The translations under genes and the position numbers were made by a program. A DNA stretch of 23,518 bases from Rhodanobacter sp. (lineage in GTDB: Bacteria > Pseudomonadota > Gammaproteobacteria > Xanthomonadales > Rhodanobacteraceae): positions 1-23,518 of the forward strand of contig JAPHUU010000152.1 of assembly GCA_026193555.1 (NCBI GenBank). The letters are read 5' to 3'. A model generated the notes under the pieces. The model worked only from the letters and a program-made list of their open reading frames with translations. It had not been told where the DNA came from and made no database searches. Positions 14,921 through 22,711 of the stretch are shown here, piece after piece; within the stretch, counting starts at the first letter, position 1; every line of letters starts with the position of its first letter.

Positions 14921-14940
14921 CGGCGCTGTCAGCTGCGCCG
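14921..14940. terminator. Hairpin between convergent DUF2909 and epimerase genes
   Basis: CGGCGC (14921-14926) pairs with GCGCCG (14935-14940) around TGTCAGCT; two further pairs are possible with one bulged base. It lies 10 bp after one gene and about 75 bp before the stop of the facing gene, a good place for a two-way transcript end, but no T-run is present. Nothing else is seen in 14911-15013. Confidence 0.4.
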
Positions 14941-15013
14941 ACCGCGGCAAATCGTGCCGTCGTAGCAACTGCGACGCAAGCCCGGCGCCACCCGTCTCTG
15001 CGGGATCAGGGTG

Positions 15014-16036
15014 TCACCAGGCCTGGTCCGGCACCTGGTAGTAGTCCCGATACCAGCGCACGAAGTTGGCCACACCTTCCTCCACCGGCACCTGTGGGCA
15101 GTAGCCGACGGCGCTGGCCAGCGATGACATGTCGGCTTCGGTATCGGGCACGTCGCCGGCCTGCAGCGGCAACATCTCCATCTGCGCCTTGCGCCCCAGA
15201 CACTGTTCCAGCACCTCGATATAGCGCAGCAGCGCCACTGGCTGCTCGTTCCCGATATTGAAGATGCGATACGGTGCAAGGCTTGAGGCCGGATCCGGCG
15301 CCTTGCCGTTCCAGCCAAGATTGCCCTCCGGCACAGCGTCCAGGGTTCGAATCACCCCTTCGACGATGTCGTCGATGTAGGTGAAACTGCGCTTGTGATG
15401 GCCATGGTTGAACACCTTGATCGGCTCGCCGGCCAGGATCGCCCGGGTGAACAGGAACAGCGCCATGTCCGGCCGCCCCCACGGGCCATACACCGTGAAG
15501 AAGCGCAATCCGGTGCAGGGCAAGCCGTAAAGATGGGCATAGCTGTGCGCCATCATCTCGTTGGCCTTCTTCGAGGCGGCATACAGCGTCAGTGGATGTT
15601 CGGTGGGCTGCTGCTCGGAGAACGGCATCCGCGTGTTCGCCCCATAGACCGAACTGGTCGAGGCGAACACCAGGTGCTCCACGTCGTGGTGCCGGCAACC
15701 TTCGATGATGTGCAGGAAACCGGTGACATTGGTCGACACGTAGATGTGCGGGTTTTCCGCCGCATAACGCACGCCGGCCTGCGCCGCCAGATTGATCACC
15801 CGCTGCGGCCGGTGGCGGGCGAAGGCCGCATCGATCGCCGCGCGATCGGCCAGGTCCGCCGCCAGGTGGGTGTAGCGCGGATGCTCGCTGAAGCGGGCAA
15901 GACGCGCCTTCTTCAGGTTGACGTCGTAATAATCGCTGAGGTTGTCGATGCCGACCACCTCGTCACCGCGCTCGAGCAGGCGCAAGGCCACATGTGAGCC
16001 GATGAAGCCGGCGGTGCCGGTTACCAAGATTTTCAT
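15014..16036 (-). CDS. UDP-glucuronate 4-epimerase-type NAD-dependent epimerase
   Basis: A 340-residue extended short-chain dehydrogenase. The Rossmann motif is GTAGFIG (residues 7-13), the catalytic set is S126-T127-S128 with Y152 and K156 (YAASK). NLSDYYDVNLKKARL and LRFFTVYGPWGRPDMALFLFT are characteristic of the CapI/LspL/WbnF group, which interconverts UDP-glucuronate and UDP-galacturonate for capsule, LPS or exopolysaccharide. It lies 56 bp after the sugar dehydrogenase gene on the same strand and would act on its product or on UDP-GlcA from another dehydrogenase. The gene is typical in length and complete. The exact sugar (N-acetylated or not) cannot be told from sequence alone. Confidence 0.9.
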   Translation of the reverse strand: MKILVTGTAGFIGSHVALRLLERGDEVVGIDNLSDYYDVNLKKARLARFSEHPRYTHLAADLADRAAIDAAFARHRPQRVINLAAQAGVRYAAENPHIYVSTNVTGFLHIIEGCRHHDVEHLVFASTSSVYGANTRMPFSEQQPTEHPLTLYAASKKANEMMAHSYAHLYGLPCTGLRFFTVYGPWGRPDMALFLFTRAILAGEPIKVFNHGHHKRSFTYIDDIVEGVIRTLDAVPEGNLGWNGKAPDPASSLAPYRIFNIGNEQPVALLRYIEVLEQCLGRKAQMEMLPLQAGDVPDTEADMSSLASAVGYCPQVPVEEGVANFVRWYRDYYQVPDQAW

Positions 16037-16092
16037 TGCCTGTCTTTCCCGGGCCTGATCACGTTTTCCACCTGCACGCCAAAGACCTCTGT

Positions 16093-17379
16093 TCAGAGCC
16101 GGCCATCCACCGCATCGCGTGGCAGCACATACTTGACGTCGTACAGCACCGAGGCCGGCTTTCCGAACGCCCGGAGACCGATACCGCCAAGTTCGGCAAA
16201 CTGCCGATGGCCGACCGCGATGATGACTGCATCGTACTGACCGGTCGAGGGCATGGCGATCAGCTTGAGGCTGTACTCGTGCATCGCCTCGTCAGCACTC
16301 ACCCATGGATCGAAGACCTCGACCTGGGCGCTGTAGCCTTGCAGCGCTGTCACGATGTCGACCACCCGCGTGTTGCGCAGATCCGGGCAGTTTTCCTTGA
16401 ACGCCAGCCCCAGCACCAGCACCCGGGCACGTACCGGGTTGATGCCCTTGCGGACCATCAGCCGGATGACCTCACCGGCGATGTATTCGCCCATGCTGTC
16501 GTTGGTACGCCGCCCGGCGAGGATAACATCGGGGTGATGGCCGACTTCCTGCGCCTTGTGGGTGAGGTAGTACGGATCCACGCTGATGCAGTGGCCACCA
16601 ACCAGACCGGGCCGGAACGGCAGGAAATTCCACTTGGTACCGGCAGCCTGCAGCACTTCCAGCGTGTCGATACCGAGCTTGTTGAACAACTTGGCCAGGT
16701 CGTTCACCAGCGCGATGTTCAGGTCGCGCTGGGTGTTTTCGATCACCTTGGCCGCCTCGGCCACCTTCAGCGAACTGGCCTTGTGTGTCCCTGCGGTGAT
16801 GATGGATCCGTATAGATCATCAACAAAGTCGGCAACCTCGGGCGTGGAACCGGAAGTCACCTTGAGGATGCTGGTCACGCGATGCTGCTTGTCGCCGGGG
16901 TTGATCCGTTCGGGGCTGTATCCGACGAAAAAATCAACGTTGTAAACAAGTCCGGATACCTTTTCGAGAATCGGCACGCAGACTTCTTCGGTGCAACCGG
17001 GATACACCGTGGATTCGTACACCACGACATTTCCCGGCCGCAGAACCCGCCCCAACGTTTCACTGGCACGAATAAGCGGCGTGAGGTCCGGACGCTTGGC
17101 CAGATCGATCGGCGTCGGCACGGTGACGATGTAAACCTGACACTCGCCAATGTCATCCAGCGCATTACTGAAACGCAAGCGGGAAGCCCCCGCCAATTCA
17201 GAGGCATCCACCTCAAGCGTCACGTCTTTCCCAGCACGCAAGTCACTGACACGATTGGCATTGATGTCGAAGCCTACGGTGTCGTACCGCTTGCCGAATT
17301 CTACCGCCAGCGGTAGTCCGACGTAGCCCAGCCCGACAATGGCGACCTTGGTATTTTCAAGTGATTGCATGTGGCACAT
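16093..17379 (-). CDS. tviB: UDP-N-acetylhexosamine 6-dehydrogenase, TviB type
   Basis: A 428-residue nucleotide-sugar dehydrogenase that oxidises C6 of a UDP-sugar twice with NAD+. The NAD motif is VGLGYVGLPLAVEFGK (residues 15-30); the catalytic cysteine is C264 in GGHCISVDPYYLTHK; the central domain has EAAKVIENTQRDLNIALVN. It follows Salmonella TviB closely as I remember it (VTVPTPI, PDLTPLIRASET, YESTVYPGCTEE, YSPERINPGDK, LRNTRVVDIV), which points to UDP-GlcNAc giving UDP-GlcNAcA rather than to UDP-glucose. ATG 17379 and ATG 17370 are both possible; neither has a clear ribosome binding site. The gene is divergent from the polysaccharide export operon. Confidence 0.88.
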   Translation of the reverse strand: MCHMQSLENTKVAIVGLGYVGLPLAVEFGKRYDTVGFDINANRVSDLRAGKDVTLEVDASELAGASRLRFSNALDDIGECQVYIVTVPTPIDLAKRPDLTPLIRASETLGRVLRPGNVVVYESTVYPGCTEEVCVPILEKVSGLVYNVDFFVGYSPERINPGDKQHRVTSILKVTSGSTPEVADFVDDLYGSIITAGTHKASSLKVAEAAKVIENTQRDLNIALVNDLAKLFNKLGIDTLEVLQAAGTKWNFLPFRPGLVGGHCISVDPYYLTHKAQEVGHHPDVILAGRRTNDSMGEYIAGEVIRLMVRKGINPVRARVLVLGLAFKENCPDLRNTRVVDIVTALQGYSAQVEVFDPWVSADEAMHEYSLKLIAMPSTGQYDAVIIAVGHRQFAELGGIGLRAFGKPASVLYDVKYVLPRDAVDGRL

Positions 17380-17511
17380 CCATGGTTATTTTCATTACCT
17401 GATTGTTATGTCAAGACAAGGTGAAATTCAAAGACAATCATCAATTATCAAGGTAGTCCCGGAATCATCCCGGTAAATACACATTTCCTTCACTAATGCG
17501 ACCTTGTTTCC

Positions 17512-17531
17512 GGCGACATCTTGATGTCACC
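17512..17531. promoter_or_regulatory. Palindromic operator candidate between the two polysaccharide operons
   Basis: GGCGACATCTTGATGTCACC is a 20-bp palindrome with one mismatched pair and a perfect core GACATC-TT-GATGTC. It lies 47 bp before the export gene start and 132 bp before the dehydrogenase start, in an intergenic region clearly more AT-rich than its surroundings. It has the size of a dimeric repressor or activator site; the regulator is not in the window and no convincing sigma70 boxes were found with it. Confidence 0.5.
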
Positions 17532-17578
17532 ATACTGCGACGCCGATCACAAATCGGAAAGTATGTTAGGGGTTAATC

Positions 17579-18202
17579 ATGAAGCATCTTTATCGCCTGT
17601 TCGCGTCGTCGGCCCTTCTGCTGCTGCTTGCGGCTTGTGCCACCAGTTCCGGCTCCAGCAAGGCGCCCGCGTTCGACGCCGACGCGCAGGCCGTGAAGTC
17701 GTACCACATCGGGGTCGATGATCAACTTCAGGTCTCGGTCTGGCACAACCCGGACCTCAGCGTCAGCGTGCCCGTACGACCGGATGGCATGATCACAGTG
17801 CCATTGATCGGCGATATCAAGGCCGGTGGCAAGACGCCCGAGGAGGTTGCCGGAGAGATCAAGGGCAAGTTGCAGGCCTATGTGCGTGACCCGCAGGTAG
17901 CCGTGATTCTGACTGAACTGCGCAGCCACGAATACCTTTCGCGCGTGCGAGTGACCGGCGCGGTGCGCACCCCGGTATCGATCCCCTATCGTCAGGGGAT
18001 GACCGTGCTCGATGCCGTGCTGGCCGCGGGTGGTACCACCGAATTCGCCGCCACGAGCAACACCGAGCTTTATCGAAAGAGCAGCGGCCAGGCCAGCTCC
18101 TATGCCATCCACCTGGACAAGATCATGAAGGACGGCAATCTGTCGACCAATTACCCGGTGCAGCCAGGCGATGTAATCATCGTTCCGCAACGCTCATTCT
18201 GA
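17579..18202 (+). CDS. Polysaccharide export outer-membrane lipoprotein (Wza family, XrtA-associated type)
   Basis: A 207-residue secreted lipoprotein: signal peptide with lipobox LLAAC, so the mature protein starts at lipidated Cys20. The polysaccharide export domain follows (YHIGVDDQLQVSVWHNPDLS, VPVRPDGMITVPLIGDI, about residues 42-85), then an SLBB-like segment (VRVTGAVRTPVSIPYRQGMT) and the end VQPGDVIIVPQRSF. It would form the outer-membrane channel ring for an exopolysaccharide. Length and wording fit the short Wza-like proteins that open exosortase A (XrtA) loci. AGGGGT at 17568-17573 is a clear ribosome binding site 5 nt before the ATG. First gene of an operon running to the right edge. 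Confidence 0.92.
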   Translation: MKHLYRLFASSALLLLLAACATSSGSSKAPAFDADAQAVKSYHIGVDDQLQVSVWHNPDLSVSVPVRPDGMITVPLIGDIKAGGKTPEEVAGEIKGKLQAYVRDPQVAVILTELRSHEYLSRVRVTGAVRTPVSIPYRQGMTVLDAVLAAGGTTEFAATSNTELYRKSSGQASSYAIHLDKIMKDGNLSTNYPVQPGDVIIVPQRSF

Positions 18203-18222
18203 AAACGGATATCAGGGACGGC

Positions 18223-19773
18223 ATGAACCCAGAACAGGCCAGCTTTGAGGCGATGCTGCCGGTGGTGCTTGGCGAGGCACGACGGCGACGTGTGGCGCTT
18301 GCCGTGGTATTTGCGGCCATTGCCGTGGCTGCCTTGGTCATTGGCCTGCTGTGGCCGCGGAAATACATGGCCTCGACAACCATACTGGCGCAGAAAAGCA
18401 GCATCATTACCCCGCTGATGGAGGGCGCTGCCACGCCGACCGCCAATGCCACCCGTGCCGGCATTGCACGCGCAGTCATTTTCAGCCGCAGAGTCATGGA
18501 TCAGATCCTGGTGACCGGCGGCTGGATGGCAACGCACCCCAGTGCAGTCGAGCAGGACAGGATCATCGAGGGCATCAGGGGGCGCACCACCGTAAAGTTT
18601 TCGAGCGACAACCTGATTACGATCAGTTATTACGACTCCGATCCGAAACGGACCTATGAGGTAACGCGTGAGTTTGCCCAGCTTTTCATCAGCGAAAGCC
18701 TGGCCTCCAAGAAGCGGGAGAGTCGCGACGCATTCGAATTCATCAGCGGTGAGGTCGAAGCCTACCGGGCCAAGCTCAGCAATGCCGAACGGAAGCTGAT
18801 GGCTTATCGGGAAAGCAACGCGGATGCCCGCGTCGGAAGCCTGGCCGACACCAACGCCCATATCAGCCAGCTGCGCACCCAGATCGAAACCGCGCGGATG
18901 GACCTGATGGAAAAGCGCTCGCGCGCAGCCTCTCTGAGTTCGCAACTGAACGGACAGTCTGAAATCAGCACCGTGCAGACCACGTCCGGCATCTACCAGT
19001 CACAGCTCGCCTCGTTGCAAAGCCAACTCGACAAGCTGCTGCTGACCTATACCAACGAATATCCCGATGTCGTGCGCACCCGTCATCAGATACAGGATCT
19101 GCGCCAGCAGCTTGCACAGGACGAACGACGCAAGCAGAACGCACGCCTCTCGGGCACACCGTCCGCACTCGACAACACTGTGCAGTTCAACCCGCTTTAC
19201 CAACAGCTGACGAGCCAGTTATCCACCCTCCGGGGAGGTAGTGCAGCCATCGCCGCGCGCATGAGAGAAAGCGAATCCATGCTGCAGGCGGAACTGCAGC
19301 GCAGCAAACGCATCGCCAGTTCGGAAACCACTACCGCCGAGCTGACCCGCGACTACAACGTCAATCGCGATGTCTACCAGGATCTGCTTACCCGCCGCGA
19401 GAAAGCACGTGTGTCGATGAATCTGGACGACAAGCGGCAAGGTTTGACGTTTCTCGTGCAGAACCCGGCGGTGATGCCGCTCAATCCTACGGGCCTGCGC
19501 TTCATGCACTTCGCCCTCGCGGGCGCAGTGCTTTCGCTGGCGATTCCGTTTGGCCTTCTGCTTGGTCTCGCGCGATTCGATCCGAGAATCCGTTCCAGCG
19601 CACAGCTGGAAAGCCTCACGGGACTGAATGTACTTGCCACCGTCCCATTTTACGCCACGCCTCAGGATCGCAAGCAGGATCAGGTACGCAACAGTCTGAT
19701 TGCCGGAATCATCGTCGGAGTCGGGCTGATCTATCTGGCCATGTTCTGGCTCAAATTGCAGGGACTCGCATGA
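18223..19773 (+). CDS. Polysaccharide chain-length determinant (co-polymerase, GumC/Wzz family)
   Basis: A 516-residue inner-membrane co-polymerase that sets polymer length and links the synthesis machinery to the export ring. It has an N-terminal membrane helix (about 24-44), a large periplasmic domain with long coiled-coil segments (about 165-400; KLSNAERKLMAYRESNADAR, then LTRDYNVNRDVYQDLLTRRE, the GNVR-type region), a second helix at about 428-447 and a third at 490-510. Such size and layout match the XrtA-system chain-length proteins. AGGGA at 18214-18218 precedes the ATG. It starts 20 bp after the export gene and its stop overlaps the kinase-like gene by four bases, so it is made in step with that partner. 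Confidence 0.92.
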   Translation: MNPEQASFEAMLPVVLGEARRRRVALAVVFAAIAVAALVIGLLWPRKYMASTTILAQKSSIITPLMEGAATPTANATRAGIARAVIFSRRVMDQILVTGGWMATHPSAVEQDRIIEGIRGRTTVKFSSDNLITISYYDSDPKRTYEVTREFAQLFISESLASKKRESRDAFEFISGEVEAYRAKLSNAERKLMAYRESNADARVGSLADTNAHISQLRTQIETARMDLMEKRSRAASLSSQLNGQSEISTVQTTSGIYQSQLASLQSQLDKLLLTYTNEYPDVVRTRHQIQDLRQQLAQDERRKQNARLSGTPSALDNTVQFNPLYQQLTSQLSTLRGGSAAIAARMRESESMLQAELQRSKRIASSETTTAELTRDYNVNRDVYQDLLTRREKARVSMNLDDKRQGLTFLVQNPAVMPLNPTGLRFMHFALAGAVLSLAIPFGLLLGLARFDPRIRSSAQLESLTGLNVLATVPFYATPQDRKQDQVRNSLIAGIIVGVGLIYLAMFWLKLQGLA

Positions 19774-20549
19774 ACGGACCCAACATCACCCAGTGGATTG
19801 CCGACCCTGGCAAGGCTGCAACGGACGACGCAAGCAACAAGCTCGCGCAACGCGCATTGACCAGCCAGTCAATCGCCCGCATGAGCGAAACCACTTCACT
19901 GGCACCAAACCAGCTCGAACAGAATCGACTGATCCATCGTGAAGCGTCTTCTCGCGAACATTCGGATGCCTTTCGCGAGATCCGTACGCGCCTGCTGGAG
20001 CTCGGCGGCGAGCACAACTTCGTAACCCTGGTGGTGCCGGTGAGTCCCGGTTCGGGCAGCAGCTTTGTGGCCCGCAATCTGGCCACTGCATTCGCCTTCG
20101 ACGAAGCCAGGACCAGCCTGTTGATTGATTGCAATCTTCGCTATCCGAGTCAGCACAGTGCCTTGGGCATCGCCGCGGACGGCAGCGGCCTGATCGACTT
20201 CCTTGAGCAACCGACGCTCGGCATCAAATCCATCCTCCATCGCACCGGCATTCCCCGGCTCCGACTTATTCCGGCGGGCTCCGCGCGCGAAAACGGTGGC
20301 GAATACTTTTCATCCTTCCACATGCGTACGGCTATCGATTCACTGCGCAGCCGCTACCAGGATCGCTACCTGTTCCTTGATGGCCCGGCCATCAAGGGCT
20401 CGCCGGATGCCCGCATCCTGTCCGATCTGGTCGACTATGTCGTGGTGGTCGCGGGCTACGGCCGCGACACGGCGGCAACGATCAATCAGGCCGCCGCAAA
20501 CTTCGACCCGGGCAAGCTCGCCGGCGTGGTGTTCAATCACGCGCCATGA
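19770..20549 (+). CDS. BY-kinase-like polysaccharide biosynthesis protein with degenerate Walker A
   Basis: A 259-residue cytoplasmic protein homologous to bacterial tyrosine kinases (CpsD/Wzc catalytic domain), the usual partner of the co-polymerase encoded upstream. The Walker A' motif LLIDCNLRYPS (D120) and a Walker B-like LFLDGPA (D204) are present, as is DAFREIRTRLL, which resembles the activator helix. The Walker A segment reads SPGSGSSFVARNLA: the lysine expected at residue 97 is serine. There is no tyrosine-rich tail; the protein ends GVVFNHAP. It may bind nucleotide weakly and act as a scaffold rather than a kinase. The ATG overlaps the co-polymerase stop (ATGA). The first 60 residues are unlike family members I know. 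Confidence 0.85.
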   Translation: MNGPNITQWIADPGKAATDDASNKLAQRALTSQSIARMSETTSLAPNQLEQNRLIHREASSREHSDAFREIRTRLLELGGEHNFVTLVVPVSPGSGSSFVARNLATAFAFDEARTSLLIDCNLRYPSQHSALGIAADGSGLIDFLEQPTLGIKSILHRTGIPRLRLIPAGSARENGGEYFSSFHMRTAIDSLRSRYQDRYLFLDGPAIKGSPDARILSDLVDYVVVVAGYGRDTAATINQAAANFDPGKLAGVVFNHAP

Positions 20550-20603
20550 CGAATCGCGCTACATCGGACCATCCAGTGACATGCAACCGGGGAGGAAGGA
20601 AAC

Positions 20604-21932
20604 ATGCCGGTACCCAGCACACTCACCCGAAAGATCGGGTTGGCCCTGGCCATCGCGTCGACAGCCGCATCGGCTCAGCAGTTTGACTACGCGTTACGCG
20701 CCGGCATCCGCCACAGCGACAACATCAACCAGAGCAGCACCAATCCGATCGGCCAGAACGTACTGGTTCCCGGATTCGACTTCACATTCCAGCAGCAGGG
20801 TTCGACGTTGCAGGCCAATGTCGCCGGCAACGTCGAATACCGACACTATCTGGGCCACGCCTTCGACAGCCAGACACTCGCCCAGCTCTCGGGTCAGGCC
20901 AACTGGACGATACTTCCACAGAGGCTGGATTTCGCGGTCCTGGACTATGCAGGCGTGCAGCCGCTGTCGACGCTCTCCACCAATGTGCCGACCAATCAGC
21001 AGCAAACCAATGTGCTGGTGCTCGGGCCGACCCTGCGCTTTCGAGTCACCGATACACTGCGTGGCCAGGCCGAGTTGCGCTACACCAACAGCTACGCCTC
21101 CAAGACCACCAACTTCAACTCGTCTCGCGGCATGGCTGCGCTGAGATTGCTGAAGGATCTCAGCCCCACCACTCATTTGTCGGCAAACATCGACACCGAG
21201 CGCGTTACATTCCAGCACGCCAGCGCCGGCCCCGCCTACAACCGGACCGAACTCTTCGGCCGCTATGTCAGCCAGTTCACACGCGTTGATCTGGACACCA
21301 CGCTGGGCTGGTCGCAGATCAATTTCGATCGTGCGCCCAACCTCAGCACCCCGCTGCTGCGGTTGAGCATGGCATGGCGACCGACGCTGCAGAGTACCTT
21401 CCGTATCGATGCCGCGCGTCAGGTTTCGGATGCCGCACAGGACCTGCTTGGGCAAACTGCCCAGAATCCGATCAATGGCATCATGCCGCCGTATGCACCA
21501 AGTCCCGCCCAGCCAAACATCGGCACCGGTGGTGCCGTCATTACCTCAGAGGTTTACATAGAGCGACGGCTTGAGGCGAGTTATGCGTTCAGCGGCCAGC
21601 GACTGACATTCCGGGTTGCGCCGTTGTATCGCAAATTCGACTATGTCAACGATCCCGGTTTCAACCAGACTGGTCGCGGAGGAAGCATCGGCATCGATTA
21701 TCGGCTCAGCGAACGGGCCACGCTGTGGTCCTTTGCCAATACCGAAGCGGTGCGTTACAGCTCCCTGGCACGAAGGGACAAGAACACCAGCTACGGAATT
21801 GGCTTGACCGACCAGATGGCGGCTCACTGGAGCTGGACCCTGTCAGTGGTTCATGACCTGCGCAGCAGCAACGCAGCGGACGTTGGTTTCCATGCAAACG
21901 AGATCTACCTCGGGGTTGTATACAGGCGATGA
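20604..21932 (+). CDS. Outer-membrane beta-barrel protein of an XrtA/PEP-CTERM-type polysaccharide locus
   Basis: A 442-residue protein with a signal peptide (cleavage probably after ASA, residue about 24) and then alternating polar and hydrophobic strands throughout, such as FDYALRAGIRHSDNINQSS and the final GFHANEIYLGVVYRR. This matches the uncharacterised beta-barrel family (TIGR03016, as I recall) found in exosortase A loci next to the kinase. It may help polymer cross the outer membrane. The end is VVYRR rather than the usual terminal Phe. GGAGGAAGG at 20591-20599 is a very strong ribosome binding site, 54 bp after the kinase-like gene, suggesting independent high translation. The stop overlaps the next gene (ATGA). 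Confidence 0.82.
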   Translation: MPVPSTLTRKIGLALAIASTAASAQQFDYALRAGIRHSDNINQSSTNPIGQNVLVPGFDFTFQQQGSTLQANVAGNVEYRHYLGHAFDSQTLAQLSGQANWTILPQRLDFAVLDYAGVQPLSTLSTNVPTNQQQTNVLVLGPTLRFRVTDTLRGQAELRYTNSYASKTTNFNSSRGMAALRLLKDLSPTTHLSANIDTERVTFQHASAGPAYNRTELFGRYVSQFTRVDLDTTLGWSQINFDRAPNLSTPLLRLSMAWRPTLQSTFRIDAARQVSDAAQDLLGQTAQNPINGIMPPYAPSPAQPNIGTGGAVITSEVYIERRLEASYAFSGQRLTFRVAPLYRKFDYVNDPGFNQTGRGGSIGIDYRLSERATLWSFANTEAVRYSSLARRDKNTSYGIGLTDQMAAHWSWTLSVVHDLRSSNAADVGFHANEIYLGVVYRR

Positions 21933-22711
21933 CGGCACAGCCTGAAGCAGCACAGCCCTGTTACTTCGGGGCCGACGGGAAGCTGTTTGGTCTCTACCAT
22001 GCAGCCGTCGAAGTCCCTTCATGCGCTGCGCTGCTGTGCCCGCCGCTGGGGCAGGAAATGATTCGCAGCCACCGCATCTACCGGCAACTTGGCGGCGCCC
22101 TGGCCGCGCAAGGCGTTGCCGTGCTGCGCTTCGACTACTACGGCAGCGGTGACTCGGCCGGGGACGGCCTCGATCTCGACCTGGAGCGCTGTGTCGCAGA
22201 CACAGTGGCTGCGGTCGGTGAACTCCGCGCGCGTAGCGGTTGTGATCACATCATCGGCTTTGGCGCGCGCATTGGCGGAAGCATTGCGCTCTCGGCGGCG
22301 GTTCGTGCGCATTTCTCCGAACTTGTCCTGTGGGATCCTGTGCTGGATGGTGCAGCGTACGTGGCGGAACTCGACACCATGCAGGATGCACTTCGGTGCG
22401 ACCGGATGCGTTTCAACAAGGCGCGGACGGCGATTGATGCGGCGGACCAGTGGCTCGGCTTCCCGGTCAGCGCACGGTTGCGCGGACAGCTCACCGAATT
22501 TCGCGTGGCACCGGCGGCGATTCCGACGCGATTACTGGACTCCATGGGACCTGCGTTTGCCCGCCACTGGGATACTCTGCTCAGCGACGGCGCCGCCGTG
22601 ACCAGGCTGCCGTCGTCGACACCCTGGGCCGAGCTGGAGCGTGTTGAACACGCCATCCTTTCACCGGATCTGATCCGGGCGGTTGGCGATCATTTCCAGG
22701 CAACGCCATGA
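21929..22711 (+). CDS. Alpha/beta hydrolase, exosortase A-associated hydrolase 2 type
   Basis: A 260-residue alpha/beta-hydrolase-fold protein. The oxyanion-side strand is ALLCPPLGQEMIRSHRIYR (about 34-52), followed by VLRFDYYGSGDSAGD (65-79), both typical of serine-aminopeptidase-like hydrolases of exosortase A loci. The nucleophile elbow reads GFGARIGG (110-117): Arg114 stands where serine is expected. A late WDPVLDG and VEHAIL could carry the acid and histidine. The function in these loci is unknown; polymer acylation or ligation has been suggested by their association with an acyl-CoA ligase and carrier protein. The gene overlaps both neighbours by ATGA and is probably fully co-translated with the second hydrolase. 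Confidence 0.8.
   Translation: MTAQPEAAQPCYFGADGKLFGLYHAAVEVPSCAALLCPPLGQEMIRSHRIYRQLGGALAAQGVAVLRFDYYGSGDSAGDGLDLDLERCVADTVAAVGELRARSGCDHIIGFGARIGGSIALSAAVRAHFSELVLWDPVLDGAAYVAELDTMQDALRCDRMRFNKARTAIDAADQWLGFPVSARLRGQLTEFRVAPAAIPTRLLDSMGPAFARHWDTLLSDGAAVTRLPSSTPWAELERVEHAILSPDLIRAVGDHFQATP

Noticed and set aside
17373..17392. TGGCAC followed by TGGTT, considered as a sigma54 promoter
   Set aside because: The -12 element does not read TTGC/TGC at the required spacing and the site lies within the start of the dehydrogenase gene.
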